A DNA stretch of 64,000 nucleotides from the NCBI RefSeq assembly GCF_024199905.1, contig NZ_JANAFB010000009.1, forward strand, positions 27,034-91,033, given 5' to 3'. The stretch is from Rothia santali (lineage in GTDB: Bacteria > Actinomycetota > Actinomycetes > Actinomycetales > Micrococcaceae). A model generated the notes under the pieces. It did no database searches. It was not told the origin of the DNA and saw only the letters and a list, made by a program, of their open reading frames with translations. A program made the position numbers and the translations under genes. Shown here piece after piece: positions 8,722 through 17,794 of this stretch (within the stretch, counting starts at the first letter, position 1; every line of letters starts with the position of its first letter).

Positions 8722-9746
8722 ATGATCCCCGCCGCCGCGGTCGCGCCGGCGCTGATCCTCGCCGCCGTCCTGATGGTCAGCGGGATCGCGAAGCTGCGCG
8801 CGCCCGCTGCGGTGCGGGCGGCGTTCGCGGACCTGCGGGTCCCCGCCGGCCTCGACCGCGCATGGGTCCGGGCGGCCTTCCCCGTCGGCGAGGCGGCCCT
8901 GGGCGCCGCGCTGCCGGTGGTGCCGGCCGGCGGCCCCGGTCGTCGCGGGCTGGCGGTCCTGCTGTTCGCGGCCTACTGGGTCCTGATCCGCCGGGCCCTG
9001 GGCTTCGCGGAACCGGTCTCCTGCGCGTGCTTCGGGGAGTCCGACGCCGCCCCGGTCACCCGCCGCACCCTCCTGCGCAACACCGTCCTGCTGCTCCTGG
9101 CCCTGGCCTGGTGGGGCGTGACGTGGTCCGCGAGCGGCCCCGCGCTGCTGTCGCGCTTCACCGCCGCCGACGCCCTGTGGCTCGCGGGCGGCCTGCTCGG
9201 CGCCGCGGTGGTGTGGCTGGCGCGGCCCGGCGCCTCCGCGCCCGCGCCCGGCCTTGTGCCCGGCCCCGGCGCTGCTCTCGCCGTCGGCACCGCGCCCGAC
9301 GCCGCAACGGTCACAGAGCCCGCGACGGCTAGCACCCCGGCCGACAGATTCCGCACGGCCTGCGGATCCTGGACGCGGAGGGCCGCGAGGCCGAGCTGGC
9401 CGGGCGACGTCGTCGGGCGGGGCGCGCCTGCTCCTCCACATCTCGCCCGGCTGCGCCTCCTGCGCGCGGGTGGTGCGCGAGGCGCCCGCGCGGCTCGGTC
9501 GCCTGGGCCCGGTGCGGCTGCAGCTGATCAGCCTCGCGCGGCCCGAGGCGGTGCGCGTCGTCGTCCCCGAGGCCCTGTGGCCGGGCCTGCTGCAGGCCGG
9601 GGACCAGGCGGCGGTCGCGGCGCTCGGCATCCCCGCGGCGCCGTCGGCCGTGCTGGTCGGGGAGGCGGGGAGATCCTCGCCGGGCCGGTCGCGGGCCCCG
9701 ACGCCGTTCTCGCGCTCCTGGACCGGCTCACCGCCGGGCGGGCTGA
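8722..9746 (+). pseudogene. MauE-like membrane protein fused to thioredoxin domain, frame broken
   Basis: The first 200 codons encode a MauE/DoxX-like domain with four membrane helices and the Cys motif SCACFGE near residue 98. Coding sense then moves through three frames. LRILDAEGREAELAG (from about 9360) is in a second frame. LLLHISPGCASC with its CxxC site and IPAAPSAVLVGE (9422-9670) is in a third. ILAGPVAGPDAVLALL returns to the first frame. Each step equals a one-base loss. An intact version would be a MauE-thioredoxin protein of about 340 residues, probably for disulfide delivery to exported proteins. The breaks may be sequencing errors. The end coordinate is my estimate. Confidence 0.65.
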
Positions 9747-9851
9747 CCCCCGACCCGCGGGACCGAACCGCGTCGGCGCCGCGGGATCGGCCGGCGGCCC
9801 GGGGCGCAGGAGCGCTCTCGAACTCCCGCCCACGGCCCCGGCGTCGGGGGC

Positions 9852-11159
9852 TCAGCCCGGCGCGTTCCCGGTCCCGCGCCCTCGCACTGGCTCGCGCCCC
9901 GGGTCCAGCCGCGGCAGCCGCAGCGTCAGCAGCAGACCCGCCAGCAGGACCACCATGATCCCCAGCACGCCCCAGATCTGCGCGCCGAAGATCCAGACCG
10001 TGAGCGCGAACAGCCCCGGCGCCAGGAAGCTGACGGCCCGTCCCGTCGTGGAGTAGAGGCCGAAGTACTCGCCCTCGCTGCCCGGGTCGGCGATCCGCGC
10101 CAGGTAGGTCCTCGACGCCGACTGCGCCGGCCCCACGAACGCGCACAGCGCCAGCCCGCAGACCCAGAACGCCAGCGGATCCCGCAGGACGAGCAGGGGA
10201 GCGGCCGCGACGAGCAGCCCGGTCAGGGAGGCGAGGATGACCCGGCGCGGCCCGACGGCGTCGTCGAGCCTCCCGCCCACGACGGCGCCCAGCCCGGCGA
10301 CGACGTTCCCGGCGATCGCGAAGAGGATGACCTGCTGAAACGAGAAGCCGAAGGTGCCCGCCGCCAGCACCCCGCCGTAGGTGAAGACCCCGGCCAGGCC
10401 GTCGCGGAAGACCGCCGAGGCCAGGAAGAACCGGAGGGTCGTGGGCTCCTCGCGGTACATCCGGCGCAGGGTGGCCCAGAGCCGGCGGTAGGACTCCGCC
10501 AGGCTGTCCCGCCGCGCGGCCTCCCTGGCCTCGGTGGGTCCCTGCGGGAAGCGCAGCAGCAGCGGCGCGGAGAGCAGCGCGGCCCAGAGCGCGGCGAAGA
10601 CCGCGACCGCCCGGATGTTCAGCGCGTCCTCCTCCGGCAGGCCGAGCAGGCCGGGCGTGATGAAGCCCAGGAGCACCACGAGCAGCGCCAGGATCCCGCC
10701 GAAGTACCCCATCGACCAGCCGAGCCCGCTGACGCGGCCCAGGGTGCTCGGCGTCGAGACCGCGGGCAGCAGCGCGTTGTAGTGCACCGCGGCGATCTCG
10801 TTGAAGATGTTGCCCAGCGACAGCAGGGCCACGCCGAGCAGGAGGTAGCCGGGCTCGGGGGCGACGAAGAAGCAGGCGCCGCTGCAGACCACCACTCCCG
10901 CGGTGTTCAGGGCGAGCGCGGAGCGGCGGGACCCGGCGCGGTCGGCCCGCTGGCCGATCACCGGGGCGGTGAGCGCGATGACCAGGCCGGCGCAGATCAG
11001 CCCGGCCGAGAGGACGAGCGAGGTGTGCGTCTCGTCGCCGAAGTCCGAGCCCGTGAGGTACACGCTGAAGACGAACGTGGTCATGATCGCGTTGAAGCTC
11101 GCGGCCCCCGCGTCCCAGAGGGCCCAGGGGATGACGGGGCGTCGGGTCTCCGCACTCAT
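9852..11159 (-). CDS. MFS transporter, UMF1/Atg22-like family
   Basis: The protein has 435 residues and about 12 membrane helices. It opens with ETRRPVIPWALWDAGAASFN, typical of UMF1 (Atg22-like) major-facilitator proteins, and has ARIADPGSEGEYFGLYSTTGRA near residue 345. Substrates of bacterial members are not established; yeast Atg22 exports amino acids from the vacuole. I chose ATG 11159 over farther upstream codons because TACAGT lies 6 nt before it, giving a leaderless start. It is convergent with the broken MauE gene and divergent from the mrp operon. Confidence 0.82.
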   Translation of the reverse strand: MSAETRRPVIPWALWDAGAASFNAIMTTFVFSVYLTGSDFGDETHTSLVLSAGLICAGLVIALTAPVIGQRADRAGSRRSALALNTAGVVVCSGACFFVAPEPGYLLLGVALLSLGNIFNEIAAVHYNALLPAVSTPSTLGRVSGLGWSMGYFGGILALLVVLLGFITPGLLGLPEEDALNIRAVAVFAALWAALLSAPLLLRFPQGPTEAREAARRDSLAESYRRLWATLRRMYREEPTTLRFFLASAVFRDGLAGVFTYGGVLAAGTFGFSFQQVILFAIAGNVVAGLGAVVGGRLDDAVGPRRVILASLTGLLVAAAPLLVLRDPLAFWVCGLALCAFVGPAQSASRTYLARIADPGSEGEYFGLYSTTGRAVSFLAPGLFALTVWIFGAQIWGVLGIMVVLLAGLLLTLRLPRLDPGREPVRGRGTGNAPG

Positions 11160-11165
11160 GGGACC

Positions 11166-11171
11166 ACTGTA
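11166..11171 (-). promoter_or_regulatory. -10 element of leaderless MFS gene
   Basis: TACAGT on the minus strand, 6 nt before ATG 11159; no Shine-Dalgarno is present. Confidence 0.5.
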
Positions 11172-11247
11172 CCCACGCTGGTGAGGGTCGATGTGGGTGA
11201 TCTCACGCCCCGCGCGTGTTCGCTCTCGAAGTGACTCGTCGTAAACC

Positions 11248-11278
11248 TTGAGACGTTGACCTTTGCCATTGGTAGCAT
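11248..11278 (+). promoter_or_regulatory. Candidate mrp operon promoter
   Basis: TTGAGA at 11248-11253 and TAGCAT at 11273-11278 with a 19-base spacer, a little long. Start of transcription would fall near 11285, leaving a leader of about 35 nt with GAGGAGG at 11307-11313. Confidence 0.4.
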
Positions 11279-11320
11279 GGCGGGAAAGCACAGCATTTCG
11301 ATGATCGAGGAGGCCGACCG

Positions 11321-14300
11321 ATCACCGCCGTCATCCTTGTCCATGTGCTGGCTGCGATCGTGGCGCCGTTCTTCTTCCGTCGGTGGGGCCGCACCTGTTT
11401 CTACTACCTTGCCCTCGTCCCCGCCGCGAGCTTCGTCTGGCTCTGCACCCTCCTCCCGGGGGTCCTCCGCGGCGAGCAGGCGACCGAGAGCATCGAGTGG
11501 ATCCCGCAGCTGGGCATCGGACTCACCTTCCGCATGGATCCCCTCTCGTGGATCCTCTCCGCCATGGTGCTGGGACTCGGCGCCCTCATCGTCTTCTACT
11601 GCGGCAGCTACTTCAAGCACACCAACAAGTATTCCGGCGCCTTCGCAGCGCAGCTGATCGCCTTCGCGGGCGTCATGTTCGGCCTGGTCACCGCCGACGA
11701 CATGATGGTCATGTTCGTCTTCTGGGAGATCACCAGCATCCTCTCCTACCTCCTGATCGGCTTCGCCAACACCCGCCTGTCCTCGCGGCGCTCGGCGCTG
11801 CAGGCCCTGATCGTCACGACGGCGGGCGGCCTGGTCATGTTCATCGGCCTCATCATGCTCGCCGAGGCCAGCGGCAGCTACCTGTTCTCCGAGGTCATCG
11901 CCCGCGCGCCCGAGACGATCGCGAACCCGGCCTACGCGGTGTCGATCCCCGCGGCCCTGGTGCTGATCCTCGTCGGCGCGCTGTCGAAGTCGGCCCTGTT
12001 CCCGCTGCACTTCTGGCTCCCGGGGGCCATGGCCGCCCCCACGCCGGTCAGCGCGTTCCTGCACGCGGCGGCCATGGTCAAGGCCGGCATCTACCTCGTG
12101 GCCCGGCTCTCGCCGGCCTTCGCCGGGGTCAGCCCCTGGACCGAGATGGTCGCGCTGCTGGGCCTGTTCACCATGCTCTACGGCGGCTACGTCGCGCTGA
12201 AGCAGACCGACCTCAAGCTGATCCTCGCCTACGGCACGGTCAGCCAGCTCGGATTCATCTCCACGATCGTGGCCTTCGGCACGCCCAGCGCCCTCTACGC
12301 CGGGCTGGCCATGATGGTCGCCCACGCCCTGTTCAAGTCGGTGCTCTTCCTGGTCACCGGCATCATCGACCACCAGGCGGGCACGCGCGACATCCGGCGC
12401 CTGTCCGGGATCTACCGGCGCACGCCGCTGCTCTTCGTCATGAGCGTGATCGCGGCGGCGTCGATGGCCGGCCTGCCGCCGCTGCTGGGCTTCGTGTCCA
12501 AGGAGGCCGTGATCGAGCTGGTGCTCGACGGCGCCAACGCCGGCGGCCTCGGCGCCCTCGGCGCGGGTGCGACCTGGACGGTGCTCGCCGCGGTGTGCGT
12601 CGGCTCGGTGCTGACCCTCGCCTACAGCGCCCGCTTCGTCTGGGGCGCCTTCGCGGTCAAGCCCTCGAGCTTCGCGCACCCCGAGACCATCACCGACGGC
12701 CGGGTCCAGCCCACCAGCTTCCACCAGGTGACCGCGACCTTCGCGGCCGCCCCGGCGCTCGTCGCCGTGGCCACGGTGGTCCTCGGCCTGTGGCCGGAGC
12801 CGCTCCACCTCCTCGTCGGCGCCGCCGCCGCGGAGACCGGCGAGACGGACAAGCACCTCGCCCTCTGGCACGGCCTGACCCCGGCGCTGGGGCTCTCGGC
12901 GGCCATCATCTGCCTGGGCTTCGCGCTGTTCGCGGCCCGTGCCGGCGTCGAGCGCTCGCAGAACGCGCTGCCGACGCTGCCCGGGGGCGACGCCGTCTAC
13001 CGCTACGTCATCGGCGGCCTCGACTACACCGCGGTCCGGGTGACCGGCGCGACCCAGCGGGGCTCGCTGAGCTTCTACCTCGCGGTCATCCTGGCCACCG
13101 CCGTCGTCGTGCCGACCGTGGGCCTGTTCATCGTCCAGACCCCGCCGCTGAACGCGATGCGCTGGACCGACTCGCCCGCGCAGTGGGCCACGGCCCTGAC
13201 GATGATCGCGGCGGCGCTGGTGGTGCTCACCGCCAACAAGCGCTTCCTGGCGATCCTCATGGTCTCCGTGACCGGCTACGGCATGGCCCTGCTGTTCGCG
13301 CTGCGCGGCTCGCCGGACCTCGCGCTGACGCAGATGCTCGTCGAGACGATCTCGCTGATCGCCTTCGTCCTGGCCCTGCGGATGCTGCCGGCCCGCCTCT
13401 GGAACTTCCGCAAGCCGCGGCACAAGCCCATCCGGGCCCTGATCGCCATCGGCTTCGGCCTGTTCATGATGGCGCTCGCCGCGTTCTCGCTCTCCTCGCG
13501 GGTCGAGGCGCCCATCTCGCTGGACATGCCGCGCCTGGCATACGAGATCGGGCACGGCAAGAACGTCGTCAACGTGACCCTGGTCGACATCCGCGCCTGG
13601 GACACCTACGGCGAGATCTCCGTGCTGGCGCTGGCCGCCACCGGCGTCGCGAGCCTCATCTTCATCGCCGGCCGCCAGGACCGCGGCCCGGACCACAAGA
13701 GCCTGGACACCCGGAGCCTGCGGCGGGTGACCCGGCACTACGCCGAGCGCACCGACCTCAGCGCGGGAGCGCAGGTCGCCGGCCGGTTCATGAACGTCCG
13801 CCGGGATCCGTTCCTGGTGGCCGGGCGCACGCTGGCGCCGGAGAACCGCTCGCTCATGCTCGAGGTCATCACCCGGCTGCTGTTCCACACGGTCATGCTG
13901 GTCTCGGTCTACCTGCTGCTGGCCGGGCACAACCTGCCCGGCGGCGGGTTCGCCGGCGGCCTGCTGGCGGGCCTCGCGCTGGCCATGCGCTACCTGGCCG
14001 GCGGCCGGTACGAGCTCGAGGAGGCCACCCCGGTCAACGCCGGCGTCCTGCTGGGCTCGGGCCTGCTGGTCTCGGCGCTCTACGCGCTCACCCCGCTGCT
14101 GTGGGGCGGCGCGGTGTTCAGCTCGTACGCGATCGACGCCGACCTGCCGGTCTTCGGCGACGTCCACTTCGTCACCTCGGTGATCTTCGACGTCGGCGTC
14201 TACCTGGTGGTGATCGGGCTGATCCTGGACGTGCTCCGCAGCCTCGGCGGCAAGGTCGACGAGTCGCTCGAGAAGGAGCGCGAGAGCCGCTCGGGCCGCG

Positions 14301-14545
14301 GCCGCAAGCGCCGCCGCATCACGGTCCGCCGCACCGGGAACATGGCGACCCCGGCGGTCGCCTCGGGCCCGGTCACCGCGACCTCCGTCGAAGAGCCGGC
14401 GCACGGCTCCGAGGATGAGGACGGCGCCGGGGACGGCCGCACCGAGGCCGGCGGCCCCACCGAGGACGCCGCCGGGGCCGCGGCCGACGCCGGGGAGCAC
14501 GACCGTTCCGAAGAGAGCCTGCACCAGGAAGGGGGCCGGGCATGA
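11321..14545 (+). CDS. mrpA: Mrp Na+/H+ antiporter subunit A fused to MnhB domain
   Basis: About 1070 residues. The first 500 are the proton-pumping NADH-dehydrogenase-type core (LIAFAGVMFGLVTADDMMVMFVFWEITS; LFPLHFWLPGAMAAPTPVSAFLHAA). Residues about 600-700 are the MrpA C-terminal region. Residues about 830-975 form an MnhB domain (LLLAGHNLPGGGFAGGLLAGLAL). An acidic tail of about 110 residues follows. The start is uncertain: no ATG, GTG or TTG exists in this frame between an upstream TAG (11273) and GTG 11345, which would cut into the first helix. ATC 11321 lies exactly 7 nt after GAGGAGG and restores ITAVILVHVLAAIVAPFFF. Works with MrpC-G below. Confidence 0.88.
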   Translation: MTAVILVHVLAAIVAPFFFRRWGRTCFYYLALVPAASFVWLCTLLPGVLRGEQATESIEWIPQLGIGLTFRMDPLSWILSAMVLGLGALIVFYCGSYFKHTNKYSGAFAAQLIAFAGVMFGLVTADDMMVMFVFWEITSILSYLLIGFANTRLSSRRSALQALIVTTAGGLVMFIGLIMLAEASGSYLFSEVIARAPETIANPAYAVSIPAALVLILVGALSKSALFPLHFWLPGAMAAPTPVSAFLHAAAMVKAGIYLVARLSPAFAGVSPWTEMVALLGLFTMLYGGYVALKQTDLKLILAYGTVSQLGFISTIVAFGTPSALYAGLAMMVAHALFKSVLFLVTGIIDHQAGTRDIRRLSGIYRRTPLLFVMSVIAAASMAGLPPLLGFVSKEAVIELVLDGANAGGLGALGAGATWTVLAAVCVGSVLTLAYSARFVWGAFAVKPSSFAHPETITDGRVQPTSFHQVTATFAAAPALVAVATVVLGLWPEPLHLLVGAAAAETGETDKHLALWHGLTPALGLSAAIICLGFALFAARAGVERSQNALPTLPGGDAVYRYVIGGLDYTAVRVTGATQRGSLSFYLAVILATAVVVPTVGLFIVQTPPLNAMRWTDSPAQWATALTMIAAALVVLTANKRFLAILMVSVTGYGMALLFALRGSPDLALTQMLVETISLIAFVLALRMLPARLWNFRKPRHKPIRALIAIGFGLFMMALAAFSLSSRVEAPISLDMPRLAYEIGHGKNVVNVTLVDIRAWDTYGEISVLALAATGVASLIFIAGRQDRGPDHKSLDTRSLRRVTRHYAERTDLSAGAQVAGRFMNVRRDPFLVAGRTLAPENRSLMLEVITRLLFHTVMLVSVYLLLAGHNLPGGGFAGGLLAGLALAMRYLAGGRYELEEATPVNAGVLLGSGLLVSALYALTPLLWGGAVFSSYAIDADLPVFGDVHFVTSVIFDVGVYLVVIGLILDVLRSLGGKVDESLEKERESRSGRGRKRRRITVRRTGNMATPAVASGPVTATSVEEPAHGSEDEDGAGDGRTEAGGPTEDAAGAAADAGEHDRSEESLHQEGGRA

Positions 14546-15093
14546 TCGACGCCGCACTGCTGATCGTGATGGGCGTGCTCTACGCCGTCGGGGTCTACCT
14601 CCTGCTGGAGAAGTCGCTGACCAAGGTGCTGCTGGGCATCATGCTCATCACCAACGCCACCAACATCTTCATCCTGCACGCCGGCGGCCTGCCCGGCGTC
14701 CCGGCCCTCTACGACCCGGAGACCCCGCCCGACGAGTACCTGGACCCGCTGCCGCAGGCCCTGGTCCTCACCGCGATCGTCATCTCCTTCTCCGTCACGG
14801 CCCTCATGCTCGGCATGATCTACCGCAGCTGGGTCCTGTCGAAGAAGGACGACATCCAGGACGACGCCGAGGACCGCCGCGTCGCCCAGCAGCCCGACTA
14901 CGACCCCGAGGACGACGACGCCGCCCCGGTCGAGCCATCCGAGTTCGAGGGCAGCGAGGAGCAGCGCGAGGTGGCCTACCAGCAGCGCAAGCGCGCCGAG
15001 CGCGGCGTCGCCGAGGAGTCGCCCGGCTCCGTCCGCATGCAGCACGAGCACCTCAACCGAGGAGACCGCGACCGAGGGGAGTGGGACTCATGA
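14542..15093 (+). CDS. mrpC: Mrp antiporter subunit C
   Basis: The protein has 183 residues. Residues 1-100 are three membrane helices of the MnhC/NuoK family (LEKSLTKVLLGIMLITNATNIFIL; LPQALVLTAIVISFSVTALMLGMIYR). The remaining 80 residues are highly charged and cytoplasmic, unusually long for this subunit. ATG overlaps the mrpA stop (ATGA), which points to translational coupling. It is part of the hetero-oligomeric Na+/H+ antiporter that exports sodium and controls pH. Confidence 0.93.
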   Translation: MIDAALLIVMGVLYAVGVYLLLEKSLTKVLLGIMLITNATNIFILHAGGLPGVPALYDPETPPDEYLDPLPQALVLTAIVISFSVTALMLGMIYRSWVLSKKDDIQDDAEDRRVAQQPDYDPEDDDAAPVEPSEFEGSEEQREVAYQQRKRAERGVAEESPGSVRMQHEHLNRGDRDRGEWDS

Positions 15094-16817
15094 GCATCTT
15101 CGACCTGGCCCCGGCCGCCATCATCCTGCCGCTGCTCGCCGCTGGCCTGAACTTCACGCTCTACCGCCGGCCCACGGCCCAGCGCCTCATCTCGCTGATC
15201 GCCATCATCGTGGTGCTGGCCCTGGAGTCCACCCTGCTCATCGCGAGCTGGGGCTCCGGGCCGGTCTCGATCAGCCTCGGCGGCTGGGCCGCCCCGTTCG
15301 GGATCGTCCTGGTCGTGGACCAGCTGTCCTCGCTGATGCTGGTCGTCTCCAGCGTCGTCTCCCTGGCGGTGCTCGTCTACGCGACCGGCCAGGGCCTGGC
15401 CGACGGCGACGACGACGCCCCCATCTCGGTCTTCTACCCCACCTACCTGGTCCTGCTCGCGGGCGTCTCCAACGCCTTCCTCGCGGGCGACCTGTTCAAC
15501 CTGTACGTGGGCTTCGAGATCCTCCTGACCGCGAGCTACGTGCTGCTGACGATGTCCGGCACCGCCCCGCGCATCCGCGCCGGCGTCACCTACACGGTGG
15601 TCTCGGTGATCTCCTCGCTGCTGTTCCTCATGTCCATCGGCATGATCTACGCGGCGGTGGGCACCGTGAACATGGCCGACATCGCCGCCAAGGTCCCCGA
15701 GCTGCCCCCGGGCACGCAGCTGCAGCTGCACCTGATGCTCCTGGTCGCCTTCGGCATCAAGGCCGCGGTCTTCCCGCTGTCCCTGTGGCTGCCGGACTCC
15801 TACCCGACGGCGCCGGCACCGGTCACCGCGGTGTTCGCGGGCCTGCTGACCAAGGTCGGCGTGTACGCGATCATCCGCACCGAGACCCTGCTCTTCCCGG
15901 ACAGCCGGGTGGACGACCTCCTCACATGGGTCGCGATCCTGACGCTCGTCGTCGGGATCCTCGGGGCGCTCACGCAGGGCGACATCAAGCGAACGCTGTC
16001 CTTCATCCTGATCAGCCACATCGGCTACATGATCTGGGGGATCGCGCTGGCGACCCCGCGGGGGATGATGGCGGTGGTCTTCTACGTGGCCCACCACATC
16101 GTGATCCAGACCAGCCTGTTCATGGTCATCGGCCTGATCGAGCGGCGGGGCGGCTCGGCCAACATGGACCGCCTCGCGGGCATGGCCCGGATCGCGCCGA
16201 TCCTGGGCATCCTCTACTTCGTCCCGGCGATGAACCTGGGCGGCATCCCGCCGTTCTCCGGGTTCATCGGCAAGGTCGGGCTGATCGAGGCGAGCGTGGA
16301 GGTCGGGTCCTGGCAGGCCTACGCGATGGCCGGCGTCGGCGTCTTCGTCTCGCTGCTGACGCTGATGACGCTGGCCCGGATCTGGAACCGGGTGTTCTGG
16401 CGCAAGCCGGAGCACGCCGAGTTCCCGGACCCGATCCTGCTGGCCACCGACGAGAACGGCAACTACGGCATCCACACCTCCGGGGAGTCCGACGCCGAGT
16501 CCCGCCGCTACCGGGGCCGGGACGTCAAGCTGCTGCCCGGCTCGATGCTCGGCTCGACCATCGGCCTGGTGGCAGTGGGCGCGGCGATCACGCTGGTGGC
16601 CGGTCCGCTGTTCGCCTTCTCGGACCAGGCCGCGGAGAACCTGACGAACCCGGAGATCTACATCCAGGAGGTCCTGGGGGACAACGCCCCGGACTTCGCC
16701 GGGGACTCCGCCGAGGCCGCGGACGACGCCGCGCCCGGCACCGCGGACGTCCCCGAGCCCGCGGACGCCCCCGGGACCGCCGACGCCGCCCCCGCGGAGA
16801 ACGGAGGCCGGGAATGA
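15090..16817 (+). CDS. mrpD: Mrp antiporter subunit D
   Basis: The protein has 575 residues and about 14 membrane helices, NuoN/MrpD type. Key segments are FLAGDLFNLYVGFEILLTASY, FGIKAAVFPLSLWLPDSYPTAPAPVTAVFAG (conserved Lys and Pro of the proton channel) and MNLGGIPPFSGFIGKVGLIEA. The last 50 residues are an Ala/Pro/Asp-rich tail after a final helix. ATG overlaps the mrpC stop (ATGA). Proton-translocating subunit of the antiporter. Confidence 0.94.
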   Translation: MSIFDLAPAAIILPLLAAGLNFTLYRRPTAQRLISLIAIIVVLALESTLLIASWGSGPVSISLGGWAAPFGIVLVVDQLSSLMLVVSSVVSLAVLVYATGQGLADGDDDAPISVFYPTYLVLLAGVSNAFLAGDLFNLYVGFEILLTASYVLLTMSGTAPRIRAGVTYTVVSVISSLLFLMSIGMIYAAVGTVNMADIAAKVPELPPGTQLQLHLMLLVAFGIKAAVFPLSLWLPDSYPTAPAPVTAVFAGLLTKVGVYAIIRTETLLFPDSRVDDLLTWVAILTLVVGILGALTQGDIKRTLSFILISHIGYMIWGIALATPRGMMAVVFYVAHHIVIQTSLFMVIGLIERRGGSANMDRLAGMARIAPILGILYFVPAMNLGGIPPFSGFIGKVGLIEASVEVGSWQAYAMAGVGVFVSLLTLMTLARIWNRVFWRKPEHAEFPDPILLATDENGNYGIHTSGESDAESRRYRGRDVKLLPGSMLGSTIGLVAVGAAITLVAGPLFAFSDQAAENLTNPEIYIQEVLGDNAPDFAGDSAEAADDAAPGTADVPEPADAPGTADAAPAENGGRE

Positions 16818-17470
16818 ACCTCGGGACCTCGGGCCGCCGGCCCCACGCCCGCCCCCGCAACAGCCTGAAGACCGAGATCCCCCTGCTCGTCTGGCTCGTC
16901 CTCGTCTGGGGCGCCATCTGGCAGGACTTCTCGCTGGGCAACATCGTCTTCGGCGCCATCCTGGCGCTGGTCATCGTCAACGTGTTCTACCTGCCGCCGG
17001 TGCGGCTGGCCGGGCGCTTCAACGTCCTGTGGGCCGCCTGGTTCCTGGTGAAGTTCCTGTGGCTGATCGTGCTCGGCAGCCTCGAGGTGTTCTGGCTGGC
17101 CGTCCGGCCCGGGCCCTCGCCCCAGAACGCCGTGCTCTCCGCGCGGCTGCGGGTCACCGACGACCTCCTGCTGACCTCGGTCGGCCAGGTCGTCTCGCTC
17201 ATCCCCGGCTCGCTCGTCATCGAGGTGGACCGCCGCAACGCCACCATCTACTTCCACGCCATCGACATCGCGAGCGAGGCCGACGCCGAGAAGTTCCGGC
17301 GCAGCGTCCGCTCGATGGAGGAGCTGTTGATATGCGTCATGGGCTACCGGGACGACTACCGCGCCGTGCGCGAGGGCACGCTCGACGAGAAGGCCGCCGA
17401 GCAGCCGCACGGCGTGATCGTCCACCACAGCGCCTCGGACGAGGTCCGCGACCGGAAGGAGGTCGACTAG
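16814..17470 (+). CDS. mrpE: Mrp antiporter subunit E
   Basis: The protein has 218 residues. Two or three N-terminal helices lead into the MnhE core with FLVKFLWLIVLGSLEVFWLAVRP, LTSVGQVVSLIPGSLVIEVDRRNATIYFHAID. ATG overlaps the mrpD stop (ATGA). The N-terminus has a short Arg-rich extension. Assembly or structural subunit of the antiporter. Confidence 0.94.
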   Translation: MNLGTSGRRPHARPRNSLKTEIPLLVWLVLVWGAIWQDFSLGNIVFGAILALVIVNVFYLPPVRLAGRFNVLWAAWFLVKFLWLIVLGSLEVFWLAVRPGPSPQNAVLSARLRVTDDLLLTSVGQVVSLIPGSLVIEVDRRNATIYFHAIDIASEADAEKFRRSVRSMEELLICVMGYRDDYRAVREGTLDEKAAEQPHGVIVHHSASDEVRDRKEVD

Positions 17471-17794
17471 ATGCTCGGCGTCGTCATCGCCTGCGGAATC
17501 ATCCTGGCCCTCGCCACGGCCGGGACCATCTACCGGCTGGCCAAGGGGCCCTCGCTGCTCGACCGCGTCATCGCGACCGACGTCCTGCTCGCGATCGTGG
17601 GCGCCGCGATCAGCGTGGACATGGTCTACCGGGACAGCTACGAGAACCTGACCCTGCTGGTCGTCGTGGCGCTGGTCGGCTTCATGGGGTCGGTCACGGT
17701 GGCCCGCTTCGCCAACAACAAGCGCGACCCGAACGAGGAGCCCCAGGACTCCTCGCGCGCGGCCGACGCCAGCGCACGGAGAGGTGACGCCTGA
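17471..17794 (+). CDS. mrpF: Mrp antiporter subunit F
   Basis: The protein has 107 residues and three helices. GPSLLDRVIATDVLLAIVGAAISV is the MnhF signature. The last 30 residues are charged. It starts directly after the mrpE stop, and its own stop overlaps the mrpG start (TGATG). Confidence 0.93.
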   Translation: MLGVVIACGIILALATAGTIYRLAKGPSLLDRVIATDVLLAIVGAAISVDMVYRDSYENLTLLVVVALVGFMGSVTVARFANNKRDPNEEPQDSSRAADASARRGDA

